A stretch of DNA of 37,924 bases from Stentor coeruleus (lineage: Eukaryota > Ciliophora > Heterotrichea > Heterotrichida > Stentoridae): contig MPUH01000730.1 in the NCBI GenBank assembly GCA_001970955.1, positions 1 through 37,924 on the forward strand, in the 5' to 3' direction. Shown piece after piece: positions 1-9,445 of the stretch. The notes beneath the pieces were generated by a model, which worked only from the letters and a program-made list of their open reading frames with translations, was not told the origin of the DNA and searched no databases. The translations under genes were made by a program, and so were the position numbers. Each line of letters begins with the position of its first letter. Positions within the stretch are counted from its first letter, which is position 1.

Positions 1-142
1 TACACAGGTATATATAGATGTAGTAAGAATTTATAATGCGAAGACTAAAAATATTGAGTCAGACGATTGCGAATATGATTGTATGTCTAAAAAATGGAAG
101 AGCTTATATCCAGAGTGCGAATTTGATCAATACATAGATTAG
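1..142 (+). CDS. 3' end of an unidentified gene (5' end outside window)
   Basis: The frame beginning at base 2 is open from the window edge to a TAG at 140-142, giving about 46 residues rich in charged amino acids. It contains three cysteines (C-x3-C, then C-x11-C) and ends in ...FDQYID. The codon mix (GAC, TGC, GAG, CCA) is richer than the AT-rich flank that follows, which supports real coding sequence. The cysteine spacing is loosely like small CHCH-type mitochondrial proteins, but that is a guess from a fragment. A 16-nt GT...AG stretch at 8-23 could be a mini-intron, so the first residues are uncertain. Confidence 0.55.
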   Translation, partial: TQVYIDVVRIYNAKTKNIESDDCEYDCMSKKWKSLYPECEFDQYID

Positions 143-1023
143 TTAAGTAGTATTTTAGAAGTATTCTTAGGTATAATTTTTTTATCTTTTGGAGAGCTGT
201 AGCTTTTAAAAAAGCTCAGTCCATTTAGGATGAATTTATTTCATAAAATTGCTTTATTAATAAGCACAGATTTTTAATAAACAGCCAGAGATTTTGCAGT
301 TATATAATTTCTCTGTAGAATAAGTGAATGCATTTCAATCCAAAGTTTTTATAAATAATTACAATGAATTTTGTATTCAGAACTTTTAATTTTTAGGGGG
401 AAGAAAAGAATCACTAGTTAAGATATACCAAAATAGTACTGTATATCTTGAACAAAATAGTATTTTTTTAATGCAAGGATTATCTATTTAATATTAGTTT
501 CAAAAGCATTGTGATTTGATTAAGAATATTTATATTTTTTAATAAAATGAAGTTAGGCTCGTTTCTGACCCAATTTTCGTATTGTGATTATATAGTAAAG
601 GTCTTGAGAAATATTCAAATAAAAATAAAAGCTCAGAGTTGTTCAAAATATTCTATGAACTTGATATATGCAGTTGAAGGGATGAATAAATTTAGTAATA
701 TAAGCAAATAAATAATGGATATGTGAAATATGCAATTTCTTTATATATAGTGATTAATATGACATACTTTTATAAGAGATATTAGATCTATGATGTAAGT
801 CAACTGCAGTATTATAATTATAGTTTATATAAATTTCTAATTATTAAGCAAACTCTTATCTAAATCTAATCTTAATTTTATATAATTTTTCATCATAAAC
901 CTTTCTATTAAAAGCATATACATAATTAAATAAACATTCAAAATAATCAATCATTTACCCATTATATTAATCAATATCACTATCATCAAAAAATGATAGT
1001 TAGCATGTTTCCAAAATTTATAA
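143..1023. other. intergenic, no gene seen
   Basis: This is about 880 bp of AT-rich sequence with stops in all frames. I see no tRNA, no long repeat and no convincing short gene. The part before the next start is C-containing and G-poor, like other upstream flanks here. Confidence 0.6.
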
Positions 1024-1563
1024 ATGAGTTATTTAACATTCAAAAGTGCTATAGATACAAAAATTAGTATGCTCTCCCCAGTAAAAACCCCCAAAATGCC
1101 AAGAATTTTCCGTGAGACTTTCCAAAACAACATATCTCCAAGTGAGCACAGATTACTAGTCCAAAGGCCTTCTTTACTTAAGCATACAGTTAAGCCTAAG
1201 GAAGATTTGGAAGTATTCAAAAAGATCATTGAGAAATCACTTAATGCAGCAAAAACAACTCGTTTAAATATGCAAGAAGTACCTAAATCGCAGTCAAGAG
1301 ATGCAAGTCCTCAAGTTAAAGATAAAGTCAAGTATAAAAATAAAGATCACAACACTACTGGCACCTTTATTAAGAATAGGGAGTTAAAGTCGAAGAAAGT
1401 GTTCAAAAAAAGTTTCACGAAGGAAAATACCTTTTTAAAAGTGACCAAATGCAAGTCGAAAGTTTTTTTAAAGCAAAACTACAATAAATTATTAACAACA
1501 ACAAAAATTAGTGATGAAACAGATGAAGATAAGCTTGACTATAACTTAGACATGTACTGCTAA
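1024..1563 (+). CDS. hypothetical basic, low-complexity protein (179 aa)
   Basis: This is an intact single-exon frame of 179 aa from ATG (context ATAAATG) to TAA. The protein is strongly basic: Lys/Arg/Ser/Thr-rich, with Ser/Thr-Pro sites near the N-terminus (LSPVKTPKMP) and a run of lysines around residues 100-150. There is no signal peptide, membrane segment or domain I recognise. It looks disordered and may be a phosphorylated cytoskeleton- or nucleus-associated protein, but that is inference from composition only. It is the first of a run of plus-strand genes. An upstream ATG at 993 lies in another frame and yields only about 24 codons, so I prefer 1024. Confidence 0.7.
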   Translation: MSYLTFKSAIDTKISMLSPVKTPKMPRIFRETFQNNISPSEHRLLVQRPSLLKHTVKPKEDLEVFKKIIEKSLNAAKTTRLNMQEVPKSQSRDASPQVKDKVKYKNKDHNTTGTFIKNRELKSKKVFKKSFTKENTFLKVTKCKSKVFLKQNYNKLLTTTKISDETDEDKLDYNLDMYC

Positions 1564-1990
1564 TTAATTTTATATGATTTTGATTAAGCAATATTTATAA
1601 TAGCTTTGTCTAAATATATACAGTTATTTTAATATAGTTTCTTTACTTGTAATATATTTAATAATCTCTTCTTAATGATTTTTACTATTTTAACCAAACC
1701 ATTATTATATTATAAGTCAAGCTTTATAGAATAAAGTTTTGGAAATGCAATTATTATATTCAGATTCTCTCACTATGCTTAATTACACTTTCACACAATC
1801 CTCAATTAAAAATTAATTTTTTTCAAAAAAAATTTTCCTCTTCCCACAGAAAATTTAGTCATCAGAAAATATTTACAAATATTATAAAAATCTTAAGCAA
1901 GGCTTTAAATAAAAAATTTCATTCTAATCTACTTATCTTTTTTAATTTAAACATTTTTACTCCAATTACAGGATAATAAATATCAATCTC

Positions 1991-2632
1991 ATGACAATAA
2001 CTCCACTTGAAAGATGCTTTTGGTAAAGTTTACTTAGCTTTTCTCTATCTTTTAGTTGTGCAGTAATATCAATTATTCAATTCGTTAAAGCCTTTGCTGC
2101 ATTTATCATAGCTTTGTATTATTTAGCTAATCAAGGCTTGTATCCTTTAGCAGTCCATCATATCTTCTGTATTGTTTACCTAGTGTTTTTCTTATTCTTT
2201 ATTTGCTGCGGCTTCGCATCAGCTGTTTTAGTGAATTTACGCAACAAATCATACCACCCTCTCCCTTTTGTCAGGCTATACAAATGCTTATACATTATTG
2301 ACATAATATGGCTGATTGAGTATTGCTTAATGATTGGGATTTTAATGATTTTAAAAGAAGACATGAAATATTTACTTGTATATGGATGCCCTTCTGCAGT
2401 ATGCTTGCTTTTAGATATTTTTTTTTCATATTGTTTATATTCTTTTGCTAAACAGTCTTTAAGAAAAATGCCTAATCAAGTTGTCCCAAAATTAAATGTT
2501 TTTACAGTTACTAATTCTGTTAAAGACAAGAATTTTCATGTGTCGAAGAAAAAACTTTCAAAAAGTGTGCCTGAATTCGAGGATAATACCACCTGTAATG
2601 ATATGGTGAAAAGCAGACTTTCAGTAGTTTAA
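1991..2632 (+). CDS. four-helix membrane protein, two exons
   Basis: The gene is joined 1991-2022 and 2038-2632, encoding 208 aa. The first exon (ATG ACA ATA ACT ...) is only 32 nt. Reading straight on meets an in-frame TAG at the end of a 15-nt GT...AG stretch; removing that stretch joins the frames exactly. Hydrophobic segments lie at about residues 10-38, 50-76, 91-116 and 121-146. A polar, Lys/Ser-rich tail of about 60 residues follows, probably cytosolic. Many cysteines and aromatic residues lie in the helices. I do not recognise the family; the topology resembles small ciliate polytopic membrane proteins. The 3' end is slightly uncertain because another 15-nt GT...AG string (gtagtttaagattag) overlaps the stop, but it lacks the A at position 10 seen in the other introns. 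Confidence 0.75.
2023..2037 (+). other. 15-nt spliceosomal intron
   Basis: The sequence is gtaaagtttacttag, with A at position 10. It carries the in-frame TAG that would otherwise end the first exon. Excision gives TG|C (Cys) and opens a 208-residue frame. Confidence 0.85.
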
Positions 2633-2642
2633 GATTAGTTAG

Positions 2643-2897
2643 AATATACTTAAATATGAAATAAGGTTTAATGTAATTCTTAAGAGCTGGCAAACGAAAT
2701 AAAAGAGAGGTTCGCTTAATATTGCATTTAAGTGTAGAAATCCAAACGATGTGGAGAGTAATATTGTATATAGAATCAAAGAATACGCTTAGTACTTTAA
2801 TGAAAATGAATTGAATGAAATGATGAAAAAGTGTTTCATGGAAATTTATAAGGAAGCTTTTCAGGAAGCTATGAAGAAGTTTATTAAGAAATTATGA
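2643..2897 (+). pseudogene. coding-like stretch broken by TAA and TAG, possible relic
   Basis: One frame reads as plausible protein from 2643 to a TGA at 2895-2897, but is broken by TAA at 2700-2702 and TAG at 2790-2792. The last part (YFNENELNEMMKKC, then an amphipathic Lys/Glu-rich stretch) looks like a helical C-terminus. A consensus-like 16-nt intron candidate (gtaatattgtatatag, 2758-2773) lies inside, but splicing it does not rescue this frame. It could be a decayed gene, an exon of an unresolved gene, or chance in purine-rich sequence. Confidence 0.25.
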
Positions 2898-3795
2898 GGA
2901 AGAATATGAAGAAGTTTACTTACTGAAATTATACTATATAGAGCAGATTTGAAGAAAAGGTCATAAAGAAATGATTATACAATAAAGAATTATAGTTCTA
3001 ATCAGCTGGGAACTCACTTAGATGTGTGGTAGATCATGATTTATGATATGCTAAGCATGAACGAAAATGGACTAGCTATTATTGATTATAGATTAAAGGG
3101 TTAATGACTATAGATATTACATTTATAAAAGTATTTTTAGATGAAAATCCTCATAAGAATTTTTGTGAGGAAATATTATATATAGTTCATAGAAATTCAA
3201 TAGTAAATAGCATCAATAATGCTTAGGTATAGATTGTAATGATTTGCTTAATAAAATAATTAGGTTTGCTATATTAAATAAAGCGCTTTGTATTTATTGT
3301 AGTTAATATATATATTTAGAGTTTATTGATTGTAAGGTATTTGAATATAGGATCTTTAATATTTTCTTATCATAATTTATTACGTTTGATATGTTTGATT
3401 CATATTTAGGAAAATTTTCTATAAAATGTTCATGATATTAGATAATATTAAATCTTAAATGAGGTTTTTGGTTTAATTAAGATTTTAGATTATTAAATCA
3501 TGCTTAAAAAAATATCATCATGAGATTATATGTCTTAAAATTTACTACTATCAATTAAATAAATCAAAGACATTTGAAGATAGAAAACCAATTTTTGCTA
3601 AATAACTACAGAAAATGCTTATTTGCTATAAACTTATTATAAAATACTTATTAGAACTATATGAATGTTTTCCTCTAAATAAACTAATAAAATAATACTT
3701 ACTATATACCCAAACTTTAAAAAGTCCTAAACTATTTCTTACCTAAAAATAATATACAATACCTACTCTCATCATCATATTTTCTAATTAATAAA
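2898..3795. other. intergenic, no gene seen
   Basis: This is about 900 bp of AT-rich sequence without a sustained frame. The left part is G-rich and C-poor, as in a downstream flank. The part after about 3540 gains C and loses G, as in the upstream flank of the next gene. No RNA gene was recognised. Confidence 0.55.
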
Positions 3796-4458
3796 ATGAA
3801 TAATATATCAAAACCTTCAAAAAAACCTCAGCAATCAAGGTTGAAATTCTCTCATTGCCAAAGACCAAAATCTGCAGTTGTGTCAAGTTTAAAATCAGAA
3901 ACACCGAAAATGCTCTACGAAAAGCTTAATTGTCAACCCCAACACATAAACGAACTAAAGCCATGGAGCAAAATTTCTTCCCCAGTGTTATCCAGGCCAG
4001 GATCTAGCTGTACAAATAAGCGTATTTTGCATACTAAAAGCAGTTCTAAGCTTATTTCTATTCCTTGTGTAAATGACTCTTGCTTGGAAACTTTTAATGA
4101 TAATCAAATCTAAATATCAGTAAATAAATTAGAAGCTAATTGTGTTGGTAATGCTTTGAATTCAGCAATCCATGAGTATTTTACTTTGAATCAAAGAGAA
4201 AAAATACTATTTCCAACAGAAATACAAAGTTTTGTCCATGACAATTTTCCTGCTAGGAAAATTAAGAGATTTTATATAAAAAAACCTCAGACTTTTTCTT
4301 GTAACTTTCAAATACCAGAAGCTAGGCAGTCTATGAAAAAGAGTTTTCCTTTAAAACCATGCTATTTTCAGCTTAAGAGAAGATATCATCCAATTAAATG
4401 TAAAATTGACTACGTTCCTAGATATCTTCACACACCTTATACGTATCCTATTTGTTAA
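3796..4458 (+). pseudogene. hypothetical basic protein gene split by one in-frame TAA
   Basis: ATG at 3796 (context TAATAAAATG, as at several neighbouring genes) opens 105 codons to TAA at 4111-4113. The same frame then stays open to TAA at 4456-4458. Both halves are basic, Ser/Pro/Lys-rich and similar in codon use. The first half carries QRPKSAV, an RPxSA-type motif. No GT lies within 15-16 nt upstream of the internal TAA, so the mini-introns typical of this genome cannot remove it. It may be a recent nonsense mutation, a read-through stop, a sequencing error, or two genes (3796-4113, and a second one whose first ATG is unclear). No conserved domain was recognised. Confidence 0.5.
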
Positions 4459-5492
4459 TTAAGTTTAAATTCAGTTAGAGTGGGAAAACCCTTTGTTTTA
4501 GGATTCTTTGATGATTTTTAATAGACTGTTGTGCTTAGATATTGAGAGATCTTTGGTTTTGGAGATATGATAACATATTTTGATAGTATTTTAATGATTA
4601 TTTGATTTAATATAAACTTATATGCTTTTATATAGTAATAGGATGCTTTAATTAGTAATAAAAGTTTTAGTTATGTTATAAGTATATAATTTTTTTATTC
4701 GAACCAAAGCATCACTTGTCTCAAACAGCAAATTGAAAAATACAAAGCAATACTTCTGAATTCATCTACAATCAATAATGTGATATATTATCTCATTTTC
4801 CTAATAAAATCATATCATTCGATAAGCCAATGAATCAGATTATTGCACTCTGTACATATGAAAAATATAATTTAAGCTCAAGCTCATCATCAAGAATAAC
4901 TAATTGCATTGCTCACTTAATTAATCTTATAATAAGCTGATAATTTCATTTTAAAATTTCCAGTATTTAAGTTGATTCAGTTTTAACATTAAAAAGTATA
5001 TTTTGATTATGGTTTATGATGATGAATCTGTCTTATTTGATAAATTAAAATATTGAAATTGTTTTTTGAGGTAATTTGATAAAACTTTGTTTATAAATAG
5101 ATGCTAAAAATACTTCGAATGATGCTGATAATGAGAATTTGCTGTCTTAAATTTTTGAAATTTATTAGGATTCATACAGATTCAATGACTTATATAGATT
5201 ATTAGTGAATAAAGCTATAAGTGATATTTGATTTAAATATTCCATATGATAAATTATGTTTATATTGAAATGATATGCATATTTACTATTTTTATGATAA
5301 TATTTACAATTGTAGGTTGATATTAAAATCTCTTCAACAAAATCTTCCATAATTTTCAACAATCTAATAGTATAATCTATTCAATATTAAAATATCTTTT
5401 AGTCTTAAACAATCTTAGCATGCAATTTTCGCTAAACATTTAAGGAAATAGTTAATAAATTTTTAATATTATTTTTTCTCTTCAATACTAAT
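4459..5492. other. intergenic, no gene seen
   Basis: This is about 1 kb of AT-rich sequence. G dominates C up to about 4690, after which C increases. A 65-codon minus-strand frame at 5165-5362 is made almost wholly of AT-rich codons and I do not believe it is coding. Confidence 0.5.
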
Positions 5493-5780
5493 ATGGTGAC
5501 AGATTTTCTAACAGGCGCTCCTGGAATCTTCACTTTTTTTGGGGGAAAATCGGTAGGTTCTCGCTTATTATCTGCTACTATCTAATAATACTCCCTCAGC
5601 CTCCACCTATAAATGTTTGGCTGTGGAGAACTTGGACGAAGGAGTCAACAAATGACGTTCAGCAGATCCAAGCATTATTTTGTATAGCCAGATCGAACGA
5701 AAAATCGGGAAGGCCCCATATCTGTTTGTAGTTTTGCACTTGGTAAGTGATAAATCTAATAGCAAAATATTTTTTATTTT
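5493..5780 (+). ncRNA. GC-richer structured island, candidate non-coding RNA
   Basis: This stretch stands out from AT-rich flanks by its balanced base content. Its first 38 bases fold into a long hairpin: 5496-5499 with 5530-5533, 5501-5505 with 5525-5529, and 5512-5515 with 5520-5523, capped by a CGCT loop and followed by a T7 run. Further right, CTCCAC pairs with GTGGAG inside an ACTCC/GGAGT closing stem. One frame is open for about 75 codons but has no ATG; the frame starting ATG at 5493 is broken by several stops. I could not match it to U1-U6, SRP, RNase P or telomerase RNA. The strand is a guess; a T6 run near 5775 could end a plus-strand transcript. Confidence 0.35.
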
Positions 5781-5948
5781 ATGCAATTAACCCCTTAATA
5801 ATATTATATCATATACTTAACCTACCTCTAAATAAACTTATTTCTCAATAAATTCATTTTTCTATGCAACAACTTAATCCTATAATCTTTAAAATTCATA
5901 CAGCATTAAACAGATCAAACTTTCTATCCTATATATAATTCTAATAAA

Positions 5949-6602
5949 ATGTCCTATCTGAAACGAGCATTTTCATTACTAAACCTTCTAAAAAATCAAT
6001 ACCTTTTAAAACAAAAATATTTATTCCTTATTAAAAACTTTAACAATATACAATTCATGGAATACAATAAGAAATCTTATCTCAAAAACAAGATAAAAAT
6101 TTTCCCATCAGTCCAACCAGAATTGCATGAAGCTATGACCAAAAAGATACTCGCCCCAAGGGTAAAAAACCCTCTTCATACTATAAACAAACTTCATGTT
6201 GTAAGCCTTCCTAAGCTTTCCCGGTTAAGCTCTAGCCTTTACAACGAATCAAAATCCTTTAATAATTTCCTACAAAGTCCATCTATATTCTCAGCTAGCC
6301 ACAGTTTGATTGACCCGAAAATAAAAGATAAACGCTACATGATGGGAGAGCTTGAGAAAATAGTTAATCAATGCAATGATAATTCTTTTAAGAATACTGT
6401 GATTACTGAACAATTGAATAGGACAGGAAATGAGATTAGTGAAATTGTGCAGAAAATTGCTAAGATGAATGAGTATCAGCATGTACCGAAAAAAAGGTTT
6501 CACAATAATGTTGGGAAAAAGGAAGCACCTATGAATAGGAATAGCATAAGAGAACTTATTAGGAATATGAAAAGAATGTATATTAAAATTTGTGCGATTT
6601 AA
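5949..6602 (+). CDS. hypothetical basic protein (217 aa)
   Basis: This is an intact single-exon frame from ATG (context CTAATAAAATG, as at 3796) to TAA. The first ~36 residues are Leu/Lys/Phe-rich and could be an amphipathic targeting helix. Alternatively, translation may start at Met37 (base 6057), where composition changes. The rest is basic and Ser/Asn-rich, with a short predicted helical stretch around residues 130-175 (MGELEKIVNQC... and EISEIVQKIAKM). There is no membrane segment and no domain I recognise. It sits between the GC-rich island and the Mei2-like gene on the same strand. Confidence 0.65.
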   Translation: MSYLKRAFSLLNLLKNQYLLKQKYLFLIKNFNNIQFMEYNKKSYLKNKIKIFPSVQPELHEAMTKKILAPRVKNPLHTINKLHVVSLPKLSRLSSSLYNESKSFNNFLQSPSIFSASHSLIDPKIKDKRYMMGELEKIVNQCNDNSFKNTVITEQLNRTGNEISEIVQKIAKMNEYQHVPKKRFHNNVGKKEAPMNRNSIRELIRNMKRMYIKICAI

Positions 6603-7179
6603 TTATTTTAATGGATAATGATATTATAGCTTTTAATTAGATTTGGGATAATGATGCTGTTATGTTTGAGATAGCTTAAAAAAAAATCATGTATGTGGAA
6701 AATGAGATTATTAGGGTAATGATGTTGGGAGATTCTTTTTTTGTTGTAATTTGAGCTTATTTTTTGTAATTTCTGTACGAGTTGTTTCTTTGGTTAGATA
6801 TTTTAGCATGAAGATTTAAGAACAAAAATTTAGAAAGCAAATAAAACATTTTTCAAGGATTTAAATACTGAATTCTTAATATCTTACAATAAAGCTTAAA
6901 GGTAGTCTAGAATGATGTTAAGTTATTTTGCTTAATATAGAAAGGTACTTAATTTTTGAATACCTCGATTTTTTACAGACTTTCGATACTATCTAAATAA
7001 AAAATTCGAATAATATATTATTTCCTTAAAATTATACTAAATATAAAGTTCTTCATGAAAAACCCCTAGGTTAATATCTCTAAATTATAATATAAAATCT
7101 ATCACCTCTCCAAAAAATCAAGCAAATTCACTTTTGCTTAAAACTAACCCTATATTCTAAAATCAAAAATATATTTTAT
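6603..7179. other. intergenic, no gene seen
   Basis: This is AT-rich flank: G-rich and C-poor just after the stop at 6602, then C-rich towards the next gene. No RNA gene or repeat was recognised. Confidence 0.55.
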
Positions 7180-7395
7180 ATGAAAGTCATCCTCATCATC
7201 TTTCTAATCATTACTTGTTCCATTTTAGCCGAGCCAAAATAATTTCAAAAATTCAAAAACTTATCTCAACAACCAAAACTCATCTACCAAAAACCTATAA
7301 AATACCCTACTTATACTACTTCAAAAGCCCCCATCATACCTTAATCCACATGCATTTACATATCAAAAAATCTCCATCACCTGCGTAATAAAAAA
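7180..7395 (+). other. 5' flank of the Mei2-like gene with a signal-peptide-like stub
   Basis: An ATG at 7180 begins a 20-codon frame reading like a secretory signal peptide (MKVILIIFLIITCSILAEPK), then TAA. The same frame runs on through a second TAA into the ATG of the gene at 7396. A signal peptide makes no sense for an RNA-binding protein, so this is more likely a short upstream ORF, a relic or chance. Nothing else is visible here. Confidence 0.3.
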
Positions 7396-8388
7396 ATGTT
7401 ATCGATATCGAAAAATGGAAGTTTAAGCTTAAGAAAAGAAAAAAGATTCTCAGCTTTTGAAAAGCTTACAGGTAAACAGGAGAAGATTTCTATAAGCCGT
7501 AACCTTCTAATATCAGGAATAAACAACCAAAGTGACCAAGAAAAATTAGAGCATCATTTTTCAGAATTTGGGGATCTGCATGTGTTTGACACACAGCAAA
7601 TAGCCCAATGTATAGCAATTGTAGGGTATTTTGATATAAGAAATGCAAAAGCTGCTTTTAATTATTTTTCAATGATCTATGCCGTTGAGTTCCTTTCTGA
7701 CCCCCCTTTTGATGACTATACTGATATATTATATATATATGGGGAACCTGGGGATACAAAAGATCTCAATGACATTTTCGCTGATGGCTGTTATGAAATT
7801 CAAATCCTGGGCGGGCTTATGGGTTTCAAATACTGGGACCTAAGACAAATGTGGAATAAAAAATCCTTACTTCACTTGCTCGGCACTGGGACAAGAGAGT
7901 TAAATACTATAGATAAAACTAAAGGAAACAAAGAAAACCTACCACCTTTCCTCATTCCTAGGAAAAACCCTGAGAGCTTATCAACTTATGTTATTGACCT
8001 CTCAGCTATTATGAGAGGCAATGATATGAGGACGACACTTATGATAAAAAATATCCCTAATAAATACACGCAAACTATGTTACTTGAGTCTATAGATAAA
8101 AATCATATGCTTTCTTATGATTTTGTGTATTTGCCAATTGACTTCAAAAATAAGTGCAATGTTGGATATGCGTTTATCAATTTTGTGGATTACAGGTTTA
8201 TTCCAAGTTTTTATACGGAGTTTGATGGGAAGAAGTGGGATAAGTTTAATAGTGAAAAAGTTTGTGCCCTGGCTTATGCAAGAATACAAGGTAGGCAAAG
8301 TTTGATTAAGCACTTTCAGAGCTCCAGCATTATGGGGCAGGAGAAAAGCATGAGGCCTGTACTTTTGAATTCTAATAATAATTATTAA
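7396..8388 (+). CDS. Mei2-like RNA-binding protein
   Basis: This is an intact 330-aa frame. Residues ~210-305 form the Mei2-type C-terminal RRM, unmistakable from TTLMIKNIPNKYTQTMLLESID, FVYLPIDFKNKCNVGYAFINF, GKKWDKFNSEKVCALAYARIQG and the following LIKHFQSSSIM. Two weaker RRM-like units precede it at ~33-95 (NLLISGI ... LEHHFSEFGDLHVF) and ~110-160, giving the three-RRM order of the family. Mei2 itself promotes meiosis in fission yeast by binding a non-coding RNA; plant Mei2-like proteins act in meiosis and development. In ciliates a role in conjugation or RNA regulation is plausible but inferred. The linker at 165-205 is short, so the protein is compact compared with plant homologues. The start has the AATAAAAAAATG context and no in-frame ATG follows an upstream stop closely enough to compete. 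Confidence 0.92.
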   Translation: MLSISKNGSLSLRKEKRFSAFEKLTGKQEKISISRNLLISGINNQSDQEKLEHHFSEFGDLHVFDTQQIAQCIAIVGYFDIRNAKAAFNYFSMIYAVEFLSDPPFDDYTDILYIYGEPGDTKDLNDIFADGCYEIQILGGLMGFKYWDLRQMWNKKSLLHLLGTGTRELNTIDKTKGNKENLPPFLIPRKNPESLSTYVIDLSAIMRGNDMRTTLMIKNIPNKYTQTMLLESIDKNHMLSYDFVYLPIDFKNKCNVGYAFINFVDYRFIPSFYTEFDGKKWDKFNSEKVCALAYARIQGRQSLIKHFQSSSIMGQEKSMRPVLLNSNNNY

Positions 8389-8598
8389 GGTTAGTCTTAA
8401 TGTCAGGAGGCATGGGAGGGTTGTTATGCTTTGCTAGGTATATTAGGAAGGTAATTTAAATGCGGATAAAATAGAAGATATTATTATTATATATATTTTT
8501 CCTTTTGATATATAAAACTACTCAAGGATGAATAATCCAAGCAATTAAGTAGTCTATATCCTATGTATTAATCCATAAAAATAATATATCTTTGGGTG

Positions 8599-8662
8599 AT
8601 TTCGTATTTATGGTGTAAACAGTGTATAGATAGAATGGTAATTATTTATTTTAAACTCAAAA
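8599..8662 (+). repeat. left terminal inverted repeat
   Basis: It begins atttcgtatttatggtg; the first 21 bases are perfect against the right repeat. Inner blocks ATAGAA, AATTA, TTATTTT and AACTCAAAA also match after one small gap. Confidence 0.85.
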
Positions 8663-8907
8663 TTCTCTTTATTTTAAATAGTTATTAACTAAAAATTATA
8701 TCATGGAGACTCGTCAAAATTATGCTAGCACACGATTCCTGACGATCACTGTCATATGTATGCCAGGAAGTATCTATTTTTTTTATCAAATTTTATAAAG
8801 TTTCTCTTTTCATATTTAACGATAACTATAATTCACTTTCAACAATCGTTTAAAGTATTTCTAAACACCAAAAGTAAATTAAAAGAATAATCTCACTTAA
8901 TTTCAAT

Positions 8908-9102
8908 CTAGAATTTCAAAATTGATCCATTACGATGTTTCTTGTAAATCTGCAAACACAAAATTTCAAAATATAGCCCGTCAAATAAATAATTATCTTT
9001 GCTAAGAGTAAAAGCTAATTACATGAAGAGCAATTCATTGAATTGCTTATTGGCGAATGCCTGACACACCAATTTACAGATAATTTTGGTATTTTTGTTC
9101 AT
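8908..9102 (-). pseudogene. relic reading frame inside the inverted-repeat element
   Basis: On the minus strand, ATG at 9102 opens 27 codons (MNKNTKIICKLVCQAFANKQ...) to TAA at 9019-9021. The same frame continues with plausible codons (LSKDNYLFDGLYFEILCLQI...) to TAG at 8908-8910, 65 codons in all. Composition is richer than random intergenic DNA. It is possibly the remains of a transposase or other element protein, but I see no DDE or zinc-finger motif that would name the family. Confidence 0.3.
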
Positions 9103-9360
9103 TATATAATGAAAAAAAGAGAATTTTTTGTATTAATGCTTCACTATTCAAAATTTCATTGCTAGACATGATTTTTTTTTTGAATTCTTCTTGCGTCCTA
9201 TCATTTTAAGTTTGAATTATGAAAAATCTATGGAACAGCAATAACTGAAAAGAATTACAGGGGATACATCAGAGAGCTCTTTTAAAAAAATCATAATAAA
9301 TTTATCATTAAATTCTTCCCAATCTTTTTTCTCTTAATAAATCTTTAAGTTACAATGTTT

Positions 9361-9426
9361 TTTTGAGTTCAAAATAAGTAATTGTCCCTTCTATTGATAT
9401 CCTATTTTACACCATAAATACGAAAT
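9361..9426 (-). repeat. right terminal inverted repeat
   Basis: This is the reverse complement of the left repeat, perfect over 9406-9426 and imperfect inward to 9361. It ends only 19 bp before the ATG of the coiled-coil gene, so it forms part of that gene's 5' flank. Confidence 0.85.
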
Positions 9427-9445
9427 TATCGAATTTTGGATAATA

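Larger units (their letters stand above)
8599..9426. mobile_element. 828-bp terminal-inverted-repeat element (degenerate transposon, MITE or retained germline element)
   Basis: The outer 21 bases at 8599-8619 are the exact reverse complement of 9406-9426. Similarity continues inward with mismatches and a small gap to 8662 on the left and 9361 on the right, giving repeats of about 65 bp. The interior is AT-rich, with broken minus-strand coding-like frames (see 8908-9102 and a short frame beginning at 9204). No obvious target-site duplication flanks it: the left flank ends GGGTG and the right begins TATCG. This is a clear mobile-element signature. The family is unknown because no catalytic motif survives. 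In a ciliate it could also be an internal eliminated sequence kept in the macronucleus. Confidence 0.8.

Noticed and set aside
4111..4113. TAA (and TAG) read generally as glutamine in this genome
   Set aside because: ELP3, PP2A A, the WD40 protein and the 2105-aa cyclase use only CAA/CAG for Gln, and ELP3 ends with TAA at the family's normal C-terminus, so TAA is a true stop.
4690..4710. TTCGAACC resembling a minus-strand tRNA T-loop
   Set aside because: No acceptor, D-arm or anticodon stem can be formed around it.
4835..4860. ATTGCACTC resembling U1 snRNA stem-loop II
   Set aside because: No ACTTACC 5' end, Sm site or other U1 element is nearby; likely chance.
5165..5362. 65-codon minus-strand frame
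   Set aside because: It is made almost only of AT-rich codons with no recognisable feature, in ordinary intergenic DNA.
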